Positions 55,064-63,112 are shown, counted from the stretch's first letter. The stretch is 64,000 nt of DNA from Enterococcus sp. HY326 (GCF_026157065.1 NZ_JANLGQ010000001.1:890897-954896); one strand, 5' to 3'. The notes: generated by a model not told the origin, from the letters alone. Numbers and translations: made by a program.

Positions 55064-55369
55064 TTATTCAAATACCGTGATTAGTGTTTCGATTAAATCT
55101 CTCGCCAATTGACTGGTCATATAGTGATCTTGGGCATGGACCATCAAAAGGCCAATCTCTGATGATTCCTCGTCTTCATTCAGCTCTTTTGAAATTAATT
55201 CCGTTTGAATATTGTGGGCTTCTAAATCCAGCGAGCGGGATTCTTTGATTAATTCCCGCGCCCGGTCAAATTCTTTGGTCTTCACACATTTCAATGCTTC
55301 AAAGGCTTTGGCCTTGCTGTCTCCGGAAATAGAAATCAATTTCACAATGTTTAGTTCTTCTGTTGTCAT
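55064..55369 (-). CDS. PTS EIIA, lactose/cellobiose family
   Basis: 101 aa, three-helix EIIA. The phosphorylated His is in MVHAQDHYM (around residue 78). Length and the SRSLDLEAHNIQTELISKE block fit the CelC/LacF type. It receives phosphate from HPr. The start lies 12 nt after the M42 peptidase gene. Confidence 0.92.
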   Translation of the reverse strand: MTTEELNIVKLISISGDSKAKAFEALKCVKTKEFDRARELIKESRSLDLEAHNIQTELISKELNEDEESSEIGLLMVHAQDHYMTSQLARDLIETLITVFE

Positions 55370-55380
55370 CTTTTACTCTC

Positions 55381-56424
55381 CTAAATAAAATTCACCATGC
55401 GGCGATAAGTTTCTTCATTAAAATCAAGTAGCAATTGTTTATACAAAGCAATCATCTGGTCAACATCTTGACCGTTAACAATCGAATAAGCGCAGTGTCC
55501 ATAGCGAACTGGCAAAATAGTGACGACAGTTGGCTTGCCTTCATTGACTTTATGGGCTTCGCCGCCGTCCGTACCGCCGGCGTTAAACATATCCAGTTGT
55601 AGCGGTAGCTCGGCCTTTTTAGCTGTTTCTTTAACATATTGCAGCATTTCTAAATTTGGTGCTAAGGTCCGGTCAAAATGAGTTAAAATCGGACCGGCAC
55701 CGATTTGCCGCTGATTAGTATGATTGCGGACAAATTGTGTACTAAAGGTGGCAACATCAATCACAAAGACGATATCTGGATTGATTTTTTTAACGGCTGT
55801 CTTGGCTCCACGAATGCCGACCTCTTCACTGGAGGTATTAGCAAAATGGACAGTCAGCGGTAATTCAACTTCTGCCAGCTCCTTCATCAGCTCCGCCATC
55901 ACAAAGCAGGCGAGCCGATCATCAAAGGCTTTGCCGGCATAAATATTTTTAACAGCAAAGGCTTCAAATTCTGTTGCATAGCAGACCATATTGCCGACTT
56001 CAACTCCCAAAGCAGCAACTTCTTCTGCGCTGGTTGCCCCTAAATCACAGTAAAGATTTTCGGTGGCACCATTTTGAAAATCACCATTGATGACAGCGCT
56101 GATTTTGCGACCGTCAAATGTTGTGATGCGGACTTTTTGCAAATGTTGGGCCAAAGGCTTCACGCCGCCGACCACCATCAGATGAATCAAGCCTAACTCG
56201 CTGATACTGCGGACCATAAAGCCAACCTCATCCATATGGCCGCAAATCATAATACTCTTGTCAGATTGCTGACTTCGCTTGGTAAAAATCAGACTGCCCA
56301 ACCCGTCCGTCGTCTTTTCATAGGACAGCTTGCCAACCTCGGCTAAAATGGCTTGGCGCACCTCTTTTTCATTGCTGGCAATTCCGTCAGCGTTTGATAA
56401 GGCTTTCAAAAAATTGCTGTTCAA
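55381..56424 (-). CDS. M42-family aminopeptidase (FrvX/YpdE-like)
   Basis: 347 aa. Two-metal site landmarks: GHMDEVGFM, AFDDRLACFVM, NTSSEEVGIRGA, VIDVATF and AGGTDGGEAHKVNEG. Members form large dodecamers that trim short peptides; E. coli FrvX and YpdE also adjoin PTS genes. Some relatives were annotated as endoglucanases, but the peptidase fold is clear. It directly follows the regulator gene (1-nt gap). The true substrate here is likely a peptide or conjugate delivered by the PTS; that is inference. Confidence 0.9.
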   Translation of the reverse strand: MNSNFLKALSNADGIASNEKEVRQAILAEVGKLSYEKTTDGLGSLIFTKRSQQSDKSIMICGHMDEVGFMVRSISELGLIHLMVVGGVKPLAQHLQKVRITTFDGRKISAVINGDFQNGATENLYCDLGATSAEEVAALGVEVGNMVCYATEFEAFAVKNIYAGKAFDDRLACFVMAELMKELAEVELPLTVHFANTSSEEVGIRGAKTAVKKINPDIVFVIDVATFSTQFVRNHTNQRQIGAGPILTHFDRTLAPNLEMLQYVKETAKKAELPLQLDMFNAGGTDGGEAHKVNEGKPTVVTILPVRYGHCAYSIVNGQDVDQMIALYKQLLLDFNEETYRRMVNFI

Positions 56425-56425
56425 C

Positions 56426-58279
56426 TTACTTCCTTCTTCCTAAAACTTTCTTTAATGTATAGTAAAATTCTTGAAAATTATTACTCTTAACTAAAATCGC
56501 TACCGCCGCTGGATTACTCATCAGCTTACTGAGCTCTTTAGAAATAATCCGATGCCGCTCCAGTTGTTTTTCCTCTAGAGAAACCATAAAAATAATTTGC
56601 GGATTATTTTGGGCCTCGCTAGCCCCCTCTGGTAATACGCCGACAAAAATTTGATTGCGACTGCCCTGCATGGTCAGTGGATGGGGAATCGCAATTCCAT
56701 TTTGATAAACCGTAGACAGATAATCTTCCCTTTCTAAAAGGGAAGCGCTGTAGCCGGAATCGCCGCCAGCTGCCTCTAAATTTTCCGACAGCTCAGCTAA
56801 AATCTTTCGATAAGGTTGCTTAGGTAAAATCGCAAAATTTTCTGCTGAGAAAAGTTCGAAAAAGCTTTCTTCAATCGAAAAATTTTCCTCCTGCTGCAAC
56901 AAGTCGAGGTTTTCACTGACCTCCAGATAGTCCAGCTCGCTTTGGACTTCATTGATTAAAATCACCAGACAATTTAATTCCAGCTGCAATTCAATAATCG
57001 AAAAAACTAAATCTGGAAAATAATCTTGAATCTTTTGGACTTCAAACATTGAAAAGGTTTGAATTTTGGCCTGCGGGAAAATCCGCCGCAGTTTCATTTC
57101 CACTAGATAAGCCATCCCGCCCCCAGAGGAACAGACGACAGCGATGCGATAAATATTTTCAATCAGCTCCTGCTGCCGTTTATGAAACGGCACTGTCATA
57201 TGGGTCGCCAGATAACCGATTTCTCCTGACGAAATCGTCAGCTGATATTGCTGCTCTAGCCATTTGGCAAAGAGTACCGCATAATTGAAAATCGTCGGAT
57301 ATTTTTTGCTAATTTCTTCGACATAGGGATTATCCAAAGGCAGCGCCTGCCTTGAGCGCTCAATCAATGAGGCGACATGCAGATACACCAGATGGATAAA
57401 TTCTTGATCTTCAGCAAAATGGGTCTGCTGCTGTTGATCCTGTTCTTTAAAGTAGTTTAAAATTTCCAGCTGCAGCTCCTCTCGGTTGCTGCGGATAGCC
57501 AAAGTCTTGGTCTTGGCTAAAATGCTGGCCTCAAAATACTGATAGGCTTCCTCAGAAAGTTGTAACGAAAGCCCCGCTGCTTGAAACAGCTCCGCCAACA
57601 GATAGCCCTCTGACTTAGCAACTGTCCCTTGACTTTCAATCAGTATCAGCAGCATAATTTCCTCTTCTAAATGACGAAAGTCGCTGTAATCAATATCCCA
57701 TTGCCGCTTGGCAACCAATTGGAACAAGGCTGCCTGCAAAGCTTGACGTTTGGAGTCTGTCAATGCTTCAGCTAATAGCTCCTGCAGCTTAGGATTTTCC
57801 CGTTGCAAGCGATCCATCAACAACAAAAGTCGGTTGCGTAAATCACCGATGATTCTGACACCATAGTGGGCTTTGCGCTCTAATTTAAGTGCGGTACCAT
57901 CGAGATATTCGGCGAGCTTGGCCAAATCATTTTTAATTTGGCTTTGGCTGACTAAAAAAATCTCGCTGATTGCTTGAATTGTTTGATATTCCTCTTTGAC
58001 TAATAAAACAATCAGCAGCGATTCTAAACGCATCTGTTGCATGTCAATTGAAGAGTCGTTAGCATTTTTTTGATATTCTTGAAACAATTCTTGATCGGTA
58101 ATCACTAAATGATAGCCCAGCTTACGGGAACGTTCGATGAGAAAACCATTCTCCGTTGCCGCCAGCTGCTGAAGATCATTACGAATTGTCCGAGGCGACA
58201 CGCCGACAATATCCGCCAGTTCATCCGGCTTCAGATATTCTTGGGCTAATAAAGCCATTACAATTTTTGCCTCCCGCAT
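56426..58279 (-). CDS. PRD-containing transcriptional activator/antiterminator with EIIB/EIIA-like domains
   Basis: 617-aa PTS-controlled regulator. Domains in order: N-terminal HTH (ELADIVGVSPRTIRNDLQQL), Mga/HTH_11-like region to ~170, two PRDs (~190-370), an EIIB-like domain with Cys near residue 383 (VCSSGGGMAYL), and an EIIA(fru/mtl)-like domain with His in IAIPHPL near 533. This is the MtlR/LicR-type layout, a DNA-binding activator rather than an RNA antiterminator. It heads the operon and should respond to phosphorylation by the operon's own PTS and by HPr. Confidence 0.9.
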   Translation of the reverse strand: MREAKIVMALLAQEYLKPDELADIVGVSPRTIRNDLQQLAATENGFLIERSRKLGYHLVITDQELFQEYQKNANDSSIDMQQMRLESLLIVLLVKEEYQTIQAISEIFLVSQSQIKNDLAKLAEYLDGTALKLERKAHYGVRIIGDLRNRLLLLMDRLQRENPKLQELLAEALTDSKRQALQAALFQLVAKRQWDIDYSDFRHLEEEIMLLILIESQGTVAKSEGYLLAELFQAAGLSLQLSEEAYQYFEASILAKTKTLAIRSNREELQLEILNYFKEQDQQQQTHFAEDQEFIHLVYLHVASLIERSRQALPLDNPYVEEISKKYPTIFNYAVLFAKWLEQQYQLTISSGEIGYLATHMTVPFHKRQQELIENIYRIAVVCSSGGGMAYLVEMKLRRIFPQAKIQTFSMFEVQKIQDYFPDLVFSIIELQLELNCLVILINEVQSELDYLEVSENLDLLQQEENFSIEESFFELFSAENFAILPKQPYRKILAELSENLEAAGGDSGYSASLLEREDYLSTVYQNGIAIPHPLTMQGSRNQIFVGVLPEGASEAQNNPQIIFMVSLEEKQLERHRIISKELSKLMSNPAAVAILVKSNNFQEFYYTLKKVLGRRK

Positions 58280-58534
58280 CCCTTCAGCTCCTTTGTTTAA
58301 GCGCTATCATTTGACATCCCCAGTATAGAAAAATCTTTCGCAATAGAAAAGTCCATCTTTTGCCATTTCTTTTTGCAAAAATTAGCTGAAATGAAAACAA
58401 CACAGCGCTGGTCAAATTTTTTGATGATTTGTGAATGAAATCACTTTTTTAAAGATAACTAATTTCCCAGAAAAATACGGGAAAACTCATGGTTAGTTCT
58501 TTAATAAAATCATGAGAGAACTATCATTGTTAAC
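58280..58534. other. Promoter region of the PTS-peptidase operon
   Basis: No gene. A TATACT -10 box (minus strand, near 58323-58328) has a weak -35; two short overlapping inverted repeats with AACTAA/TTAGTT and AGTTCT/AGAACT lie near 58458-58525 and may hold regulator binding sites. Confidence 0.4.
58296..58309 (-). promoter_or_regulatory. cre-like site ahead of PRD regulator gene
   Basis: On the minus strand TGATAGCGCTTAAA fits the CcpA consensus with two mismatches, about 17-30 nt upstream of the start codon, downstream of the -10, where CcpA would block transcription. Confidence 0.5.
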
Positions 58535-58565
58535 ATAAAAAAAGCTGAAGGTGTCTGCTTCAGCC
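58535..58565 (-). terminator. Hairpin terminator
   Basis: GCTGAAG (58544-58550) pairs with CTTCAGC (58558-58564), with a long U-run on the minus strand. It lies about 210 nt beyond the acetyltransferase stop; nothing else is seen in 58566-58777. Confidence 0.65.
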
Positions 58566-58777
58566 AAATTTTAGAACACTATTGCCAACTCATTACAAAC
58601 CCACTAAAGATTCACTACCGAATGCTCAGAAAAAACTTAAGCAGCTGCAATAAAAAACAAGAAAGTCGTCGCTAGCGAGAACTGCCATCAAGAAAGCTCA
58701 TCCCACAGCTAAATATCCTCTGAAAGCCAAAGCATAATTTCAGTAGTTTTGTGCAACCCTGCATTACCGACTTTTAC

Positions 58778-59257
58778 CTATAAGACATAATAATAGATAA
58801 AATAATCCTCAAATTCTCCTGAGGGTAACCGAAAACCCTGCGGCACAGCACCCGCTTTTTGAAAGCCGATTTTTTCGTAGAGATGAATGGCGCCGGCATT
58901 ATTAGCGACAACCGCATTAAATTGCATCAGCTGAAAACCAGACGCTTTGGCGACCTTCAATGAATCTCGAACCAGCTGCTCGCCGATTTTTTGGCCTTTG
59001 ACATCCCGCTTTACACCATAGGATGCATTGCCTACATGACCAATCCGGCCGATGGAATTTGGATGTAAGATGTAAAAGCCAACCACTTCCCCCGCCAATT
59101 CCGCCACCTGAGTGCGGGTCTGTTCAGCAAAGAAAATTTCAGCTTGGGCTGCTGACAGCTCGCTCTCTTGGGGAAAATACAAGCCATCTGCCACCACTTC
59201 ATTCCAAATCGCCGTCACTGCCGGCAAATCTTTTTGTTGATACTCCCGTAAAATCAT
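58778..59257 (-). CDS. GNAT-family N-acetyltransferase
   Basis: 159 aa. The acetyl-CoA binding segment GVKRDVKGQKIGEQLVRDSL (motif A form) lies in the middle, followed by MQFNAVVANNAGAIHLYEKIGF. The N-terminus ILREYQQKDLPAVTAIWNEVV is typical of small-molecule GNATs. Substrate unknown. Stand-alone gene with its own upstream region. Confidence 0.88.
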   Translation of the reverse strand: MILREYQQKDLPAVTAIWNEVVADGLYFPQESELSAAQAEIFFAEQTRTQVAELAGEVVGFYILHPNSIGRIGHVGNASYGVKRDVKGQKIGEQLVRDSLKVAKASGFQLMQFNAVVANNAGAIHLYEKIGFQKAGAVPQGFRLPSGEFEDYFIYYYVL

Positions 59258-59307
59258 CTGTCATCCTCCAAACTAGCTAATAAACTTTAAGTATACCCTA
59301 GACCAAC

Positions 59308-59337
59308 AAAAAAAGCCCCGCCTTGAGGGAGACTTTT
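59308..59337 (-). terminator. Terminator of SDR gene
   Basis: AAGTCTCCC pairs with GGCGGGGCTT (including wobble/mismatch), followed by a seven-U tract on the minus strand, 16 nt after the stop. Confidence 0.6.
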
Positions 59338-59353
59338 CAGTAGTTATTGGTAA

Positions 59354-60199
59354 TTATTGTAATAATTCCTTGACGCCTTCTGCTAGGCTAGTAAGTGGTC
59401 GGCCTAAGGCTTTGGCAAAATCATCGGACGTAACATCTAGCACGCCCGCTTTAATATCTGCTTGGAAGCCGTAAAAAATTTCAGCGACCGGGGCTGGTAA
59501 CCCGGCTGCTACGAGGCTCGCCTCGAAATCTTTTTGATTGGCGTCCTTAACGGCTAATGTTTTACCAGTTGCTTCTTCTACAGCAGTCACCAGTGTTTGA
59601 TAGGTAACAGGCGTGCCAGAAAGCTCTAAAATTTCTGGATAGTCGCTGCCGGCAATCGCTTTAGCGCCGACTTCAGCGTATTCCCGCCGTAAAGCCCAAC
59701 CAGTTTTACCAGCGCCACCAGCATGAACAAATTCTCCGCTTTGTAAGGCAGCGCCAATTAGTGGCAATTCATTTTCCAAATACCAATTATTTCGCAAAAA
59801 AGTGTGGGGAATACCAGCTGCTTCAATAGCTTTTTCAGTATAGGCATGGTCAGCTGCTAATGCACTGACTGAATTTTGCGCATCAGCAAAACTTGTATAA
59901 GCGATGTAAGAAACTCCCGCCGCCTTGGCAGCGTCGACAACATTTTGGTGTTCCTGTTGGCGATTGCCCGGCGCTCCGGAAACAAATAGTAAGCGATCAA
60001 TTCCTGCAAAGGCTGCTTTTAATTCTGCTGGCTGATTGTAATCGGCAAGACGGACATTAACGCCGGCCGCTGTTAAGTCAGCCGCCTTTTCAGCGCTGCG
60101 GGCCAACGCATAAATATTTTCTTGAGGCACTAACGCCTGCAAACTTTTTAACGCTGCTGTTCCAAAACCGCCGGTGGCACCTGTGACTAAATAATTCAT
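59354..60199 (-). CDS. NmrA-like NAD(P)-binding SDR (quinone reductase-like)
   Basis: 281 aa from the ATG at 60199 (AAAGGAG upstream; the ORF extends further without support). Rossmann block YLVTGATGGFGTAALKSL at residues 3-20, then RLADYNQPAEL, IDRLLFVSGAP and YIAYTSFADAQ are typical of the QorB/NmrA-like group (NAD(P)H:quinone reductase or redox sensor). Divergent from an Rrf2-type regulator gene, which probably controls it. Confidence 0.87.
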   Translation of the reverse strand: MNYLVTGATGGFGTAALKSLQALVPQENIYALARSAEKAADLTAAGVNVRLADYNQPAELKAAFAGIDRLLFVSGAPGNRQQEHQNVVDAAKAAGVSYIAYTSFADAQNSVSALAADHAYTEKAIEAAGIPHTFLRNNWYLENELPLIGAALQSGEFVHAGGAGKTGWALRREYAEVGAKAIAGSDYPEILELSGTPVTYQTLVTAVEEATGKTLAVKDANQKDFEASLVAAGLPAPVAEIFYGFQADIKAGVLDVTSDDFAKALGRPLTSLAEGVKELLQ

Positions 60200-60296
60200 A
60201 ATAAATCGCTCCTTTTTTTCTGTCAGCAAATTTCCAGAGAAAACCAAAAATTTTTGATTGCTGACAACTGATTTTTTTTGAATTTTTTATTTTTCA

Positions 60297-60319
60297 GCTG
60301 TAACTTTTTTAATTACAGC
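60297..60319. promoter_or_regulatory. Inverted repeat between SDR and Rrf2 genes
   Basis: GCTGTAA-N9-TTACAGC. It lies in the divergent intergenic region about 22 nt upstream of an extended -10 (TGCTAAGAT) for the regulator gene, so it is a candidate Rrf2 operator. Confidence 0.55.
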
Positions 60320-60374
60320 ATTATCTTACAGTTTGTGCTAAGATTAGTCAAGAATTTAATTCGGAGGAATTTAG

Positions 60375-60839
60375 ATGCGTTATTCAGTTAGATTTTCAGA
60401 TGCGATTCACATCTTAGCTTATATAGAAATGTTTCAGGGAACTGATTTATCCAGTGAGATGATTGCCAAAAGTATTGAAACAAATCCCGCCAACGTTCGC
60501 AAATTGATGAGTTATTTGCGGAACAGCCAGCTGATTCTCACTCAAAATGGCAAGGCCAAACCGACATTAGCCCGCAAGCCTGAGGAGATTACCCTCTTTG
60601 ATATTTATCGCAGCATTGAAGGAGAAAGCAATTTAATTCAAGTGGATGAAAAAACCAATCCAGCTTGTATCGTTGGCGGAAATATTCAGAAGGTTTTACA
60701 AGCAAAATATGACGACCTGCAAGCGGCAGTCGAAGCCGAAATGAAAAAAATAACTTTGGCAGAAATTATTCATGATATTTCTGTCGATGAAGTTGCCCAA
60801 AGACCGGAAAATTTCCAGACGGTCAGCCGCTTTTTATAA
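60375..60839 (+). CDS. Rrf2-family regulator
   Basis: 154 aa: N-terminal winged HTH (residues about 8-60, core EMIAKSIETNPANVRKLMSYLRNSQLI), then a wing and dimer helix. Only one Cys (Cys98 in NPACIVGGN), so no Fe-S cluster of IscR/NsrR type; this fits the YwnA-like group with single-Cys redox control. Divergent from the SDR gene. GGAGGA precedes the ATG. Confidence 0.9.
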   Translation: MRYSVRFSDAIHILAYIEMFQGTDLSSEMIAKSIETNPANVRKLMSYLRNSQLILTQNGKAKPTLARKPEEITLFDIYRSIEGESNLIQVDEKTNPACIVGGNIQKVLQAKYDDLQAAVEAEMKKITLAEIIHDISVDEVAQRPENFQTVSRFL

Positions 60840-60861
60840 AGGAATGAAAGAAGTTTAACGA

Positions 60862-61629
60862 ATGAAAAAATATTGGGGTATTGTGGGCGTAGGCCTGTTG
60901 CTGCTTGTCGTTTTTATCGGCATCAGCTGGTCTCAGGTCACCGAAAAACAAAGCTATTTGACAACTGAGGAACAAACCGATTTTTGGTTGATCACCGATC
61001 CGCATTTTTTAGCACCTAGTCTCCACGATGACGGTGAAGCCTTTCAATTTATCCAAAGTACCGCCGCCGGTAAAGATTTGCGCTATCAAGAAGAAAGTCT
61101 GACAGCCTTTGTTGATCAGGCTTTAACGGCTAAACCAACAGGTATTATTATCACCGGTGATTTAACCTTGAACGGTGAAAAAGTCAGCGCTGAAAAATTG
61201 GCGGAAATTTTAGCACCACTGGAAAAAGCCAACATTCCAGTTCTTTGCATTCCGGGAAATCATGATATTTATGATGGCTGGGCCCGCAGTTTTGCCGGCG
61301 ACCAGCAAAATGTCGTTGCTAGTATCACCCCAGATGACTTTAAGAATTTATTTCCTGATGGCTTTACGCAGGCTGCCAGCAGTGATCCAGATTCTTTAAG
61401 TTATACGATTAATCTCAATCAGACCTACCGACTATTTTTCTTGGATACCAATATTTACAGCGAAGCCAACAGCAGCAGTCAGCCAACTACTAACGGTGTG
61501 ATTACTGATAATTCTCTAGAGTGGCTGACAGAGCAGCTGCAAGTTGCCAAAGATGAAGGCCAGACTCCCGTCGTTTTTATGCATCACAATCTTTATATGT
61601 ATTATTGGTCTAATGGTCACAAAGTATAG
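60862..61629 (+). CDS. Metallophosphoesterase, 3'-truncated
   Basis: 255 aa. An N-terminal membrane anchor at about residues 6-24 precedes the extracellular phosphatase domain. Motifs DPH (TDPHFL), GDLTLNG, GNHDI and MHHNL are present in order, but the final GHxH block is absent. Homologues I know are about 400 aa or more and continue well past HHNL, so this looks truncated near 61600, where sequence of another kind begins. It is likely inactive. It starts 22 nt after the Rrf2 gene and may share its transcript. Confidence 0.8.
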   Translation: MKKYWGIVGVGLLLLVVFIGISWSQVTEKQSYLTTEEQTDFWLITDPHFLAPSLHDDGEAFQFIQSTAAGKDLRYQEESLTAFVDQALTAKPTGIIITGDLTLNGEKVSAEKLAEILAPLEKANIPVLCIPGNHDIYDGWARSFAGDQQNVVASITPDDFKNLFPDGFTQAASSDPDSLSYTINLNQTYRLFFLDTNIYSEANSSSQPTTNGVITDNSLEWLTEQLQVAKDEGQTPVVFMHHNLYMYYWSNGHKV

Positions 61630-61681
61630 TGACTATTCACCACCCCGCCACTTCTGGTAAAATAGCTGTGAGGTGAACTCT

Positions 61682-61942
61682 ATGGACAAGTATACGGGAT
61701 TGCTGACGAAGATTAGATTAATCAAAGAGGAGCCGCTTTTGGTACGTTTTACGCTAGTTGACGAACACGAAAGGATAAACTGCCTTGTAGCTAATCCTCG
61801 TATTGCTATAAAGATTCTTATGCTGCCTAATGATAAATATAAAGCGAGCGTGATTGGTCATCGGAATAAGTACGACCAATTAGTTATACGCTGGTTAGCT
61901 GTGGATTATGTGGATAAGTTTACAAGGGAGTTGGGTTTATAG
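61682..61942 (+). CDS. Small protein of unknown function (accessory region)
   Basis: 86 aa, soluble, basic, starting MDKYTGLLTKIRL with AGGTG ahead; the ORF can be extended three codons upstream to 61673. It has an ILE/VAL-rich beta-strand pattern but no recognised domain. The text is of the kind found in small plasmid or integrative-element gene sets. The next ORF overlaps its stop. Confidence 0.6.
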   Translation: MDKYTGLLTKIRLIKEEPLLVRFTLVDEHERINCLVANPRIAIKILMLPNDKYKASVIGHRNKYDQLVIRWLAVDYVDKFTRELGL

Positions 61943-62031
61943 TGAAACGTCAAAGCGGTTGTTTCGCTGATATGCTATTTCTTTTATCAATATTTTTATT
62001 AATATTCATTTGCATAATACTTTTTCATTAA
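61942..62031 (+). CDS. Tiny membrane peptide, 29 aa
   Basis: GTG start overlapping the previous stop (TAGTG arrangement), with AAGGGAG 12 nt upstream. A short basic N-terminus is followed by one hydrophobic helix (FLLSIFLLIFICIILF). A terminator follows at 62031-62053. Short length lowers confidence. Confidence 0.4.
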   Translation: MKRQSGCFADMLFLLSIFLLIFICIILFH

Positions 62032-62053
62032 AGTCCGATTTTTCGGGCTTTTA
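62031..62053 (+). terminator. Terminator
   Basis: AGTCCGA pairs with TCGGGCT (one G-U), then TTTT. It ends the two-gene unit 61682-62031. Confidence 0.7.
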
Positions 62054-62066
62054 TTGCGGGAAAGTG

Positions 62067-62095
62067 TTGACAAATTATACTATGCATAGTATAAT
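62067..62095 (+). promoter_or_regulatory. Consensus sigma-A promoter
   Basis: TTGACA (62067-62072), exactly 17 nt, TATAAT (62090-62095). The spacer and -10 are filled by a perfect palindrome. Confidence 0.92.
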
Positions 62096-62096
62096 T
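62073..62096. promoter_or_regulatory. Perfect 24-bp palindrome in promoter
   Basis: Half-site AATTATACTATG followed by its exact complement. It fills the space from just after the -35 to the end of the -10, so a bound dimeric repressor would block RNA polymerase. No other full copy is seen; a half-like ATACTATG occurs at 62266-62273. Confidence 0.85.
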
Positions 62097-62124
62097 ATAT
62101 TATAGAAATGAGGGAGGTGAAAAG

Positions 62125-62223
62125 ATGAATTTAGATGAACTAAAAAAAGCAGTCGAAATTGTTGTAGGAATTCTAACAGCCACCACGCTACTAAAGAAAC
62201 TCCTTAACAAAAAAGACGACTAG
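62125..62223 (+). CDS. 32-aa amphipathic peptide
   Basis: MNLDELKKAVEIVVGILTAT... with a hydrophobic centre (VEIVVGILTATTLL) and a charged tail KKLLNKKDD. GGGAGGTG precedes the ATG at ideal spacing and the best promoter of the window drives it. It recalls membrane-active peptides such as type I toxins, holin-like peptides or PSM-like peptides, but matches none that I can name. A GC-rich hairpin (GGGAGG/CCTCCC, 62231-62245) follows. Confidence 0.65.
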   Translation: MNLDELKKAVEIVVGILTATTLLKKLLNKKDD

Positions 62224-62270
62224 CTTTCGGGGGAGGTTTCCTCCCCTGTTCATCTTAAATTTATCATACT

Positions 62271-62441
62271 ATGAGTAAAAAGAAAATATTTTTATTGTTG
62301 TTTCTGGTTTTAAATTTGGTTTCTGTAGTTCTAATCATAAAAGATTTAGTGCCGCCAATTTACGGAACAGTCTTGGTTTTTGCTGATGCTCTGTATGTTA
62401 TTTACGATTCAAGGAGGAAAAAGAATGACAAAAGAAAATAG
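62271..62441 (+). CDS. 56-aa putative membrane protein
   Basis: Basic start MSKKK, a helix LLLFLVLNLVSVVLII, a second helix-like YGTVLVFADALYVIY and a basic tail. No Shine-Dalgarno is visible ahead of the ATG. Its 3' end overlaps the start of the next ORF by 17 nt and contains that ORF's AGGAGG, which suggests coupling. Low confidence without homology. Confidence 0.4.
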   Translation: MSKKKIFLLLFLVLNLVSVVLIIKDLVPPIYGTVLVFADALYVIYDSRRKKNDKRK

Positions 62442-62622
62442 TCAAACACAAGCCAATAAACGGTGGCAAGAAAAAAATAAAGAACGAGCTAAGTATCTTA
62501 GTAATCGCTCTCGCTCTCGGTCGTTTATTAAAAATCAAGCCACCGACGAAGACCTAGAGGAACTTAAGACACTAATTATCGACCGTCAGTACGCTTTGAA
62601 TGAAGAGATGAAAAACAAATAA
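62425..62622 (+). CDS. 65-aa highly charged protein
   Basis: Very basic N-terminal half (NKRWQEKNKERAKYLSNRSRSRS) and an acidic/helix C-terminal half (DEDLEELKTLIIDRQYALNEEM). Similar short proteins occur in Gram-positive plasmids and integrative elements; function unknown. Strong AGGAGG 7 nt before the ATG; a longer ORF from 62380 is not used. Confidence 0.65.
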   Translation: MTKENSQTQANKRWQEKNKERAKYLSNRSRSRSFIKNQATDEDLEELKTLIIDRQYALNEEMKNK

Positions 62623-62760
62623 AAGAGACTTTCCTGCTAGCTAGGCAGAGAAGTCTTACGAATAAAAAATTGATGATGTAGTTACTATACTCTCTATTCA
62701 TAAAAAAGCCAATTAATCGACCTTTACCATCAATAAGATAGATATTTAATAACTAAAAAA

Positions 62761-62793
62761 GACCCTCCAGCTGTCCATCAACAGCTAGAGGGT
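62761..62793. terminator. Strong hairpin, terminator on minus strand
   Basis: GACCCTCCAGCTGT pairs with ACAGCTAGAGGGTC with one mismatch, followed by TTTTTT on the minus strand; a second small hairpin GAGCA/TGCTC adjoins at 62796-62810. No gene lies directly upstream of it on the minus strand. Confidence 0.7.
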
Positions 62794-62839
62794 CAAGAGC
62801 AGAATTTGCTCAATGGATTAACTTTACTTTACCATAATA

Positions 62840-62868
62840 TTGTTACAATTCAAGTTTTTTGATATATT
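62840..62868 (+). promoter_or_regulatory. Promoter ahead of short hairpin RNA
   Basis: TTGTTA (62840-62845), 17-nt spacer, TATATT (62863-62868). Confidence 0.5.
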
Positions 62869-62874
62869 AATTTC

Positions 62875-62923
62875 AGGGTAGGTAACATGTAGTCGTCTAG
62901 CGGAAACTAGGCGGCTACTTTTG
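62875..62923 (+). ncRNA. Candidate small RNA 1
   Basis: From the expected start, about 14 nt lead into a stem, GTAGTCGTCTAG (62889-62900) with CTAGGCGGCTAC (62907-62918), 6-nt loop CGGAAA, then TTTTG. There is no ORF. A transcript of about 50 nt ending at its own terminator is implied. Confidence 0.45.
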
Positions 62924-63112
62924 TACAAAAAAGTAACCCCCTGAGAGGGATACAATCAGAGGGCGAATAAAAAATATTATTCGATTGGGAGACTAAATTA
63001 TATCATAGGCTTGCCAACTTGAACAGCTTCCGTTAAAATACAAAAGCAAATATTTTTGCGTCAATATTCATTTACCTAGTTATCCGTTAAGTGGTCAAAC
63101 AGATAGCGGAAT

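Noticed and set aside
60862..61680. Frameshift rather than truncation in the metallophosphoesterase gene
   Set aside because: Translation of the other two frames after 61600 gives no continuation resembling the family's GHxH region.
62125..62223. Fst/Ldr-type toxin call for the 32-aa peptide
   Set aside because: Lacks the Pro-containing membrane helix and typical tail of Fst peptides, and no matching antisense RNA arrangement could be shown.
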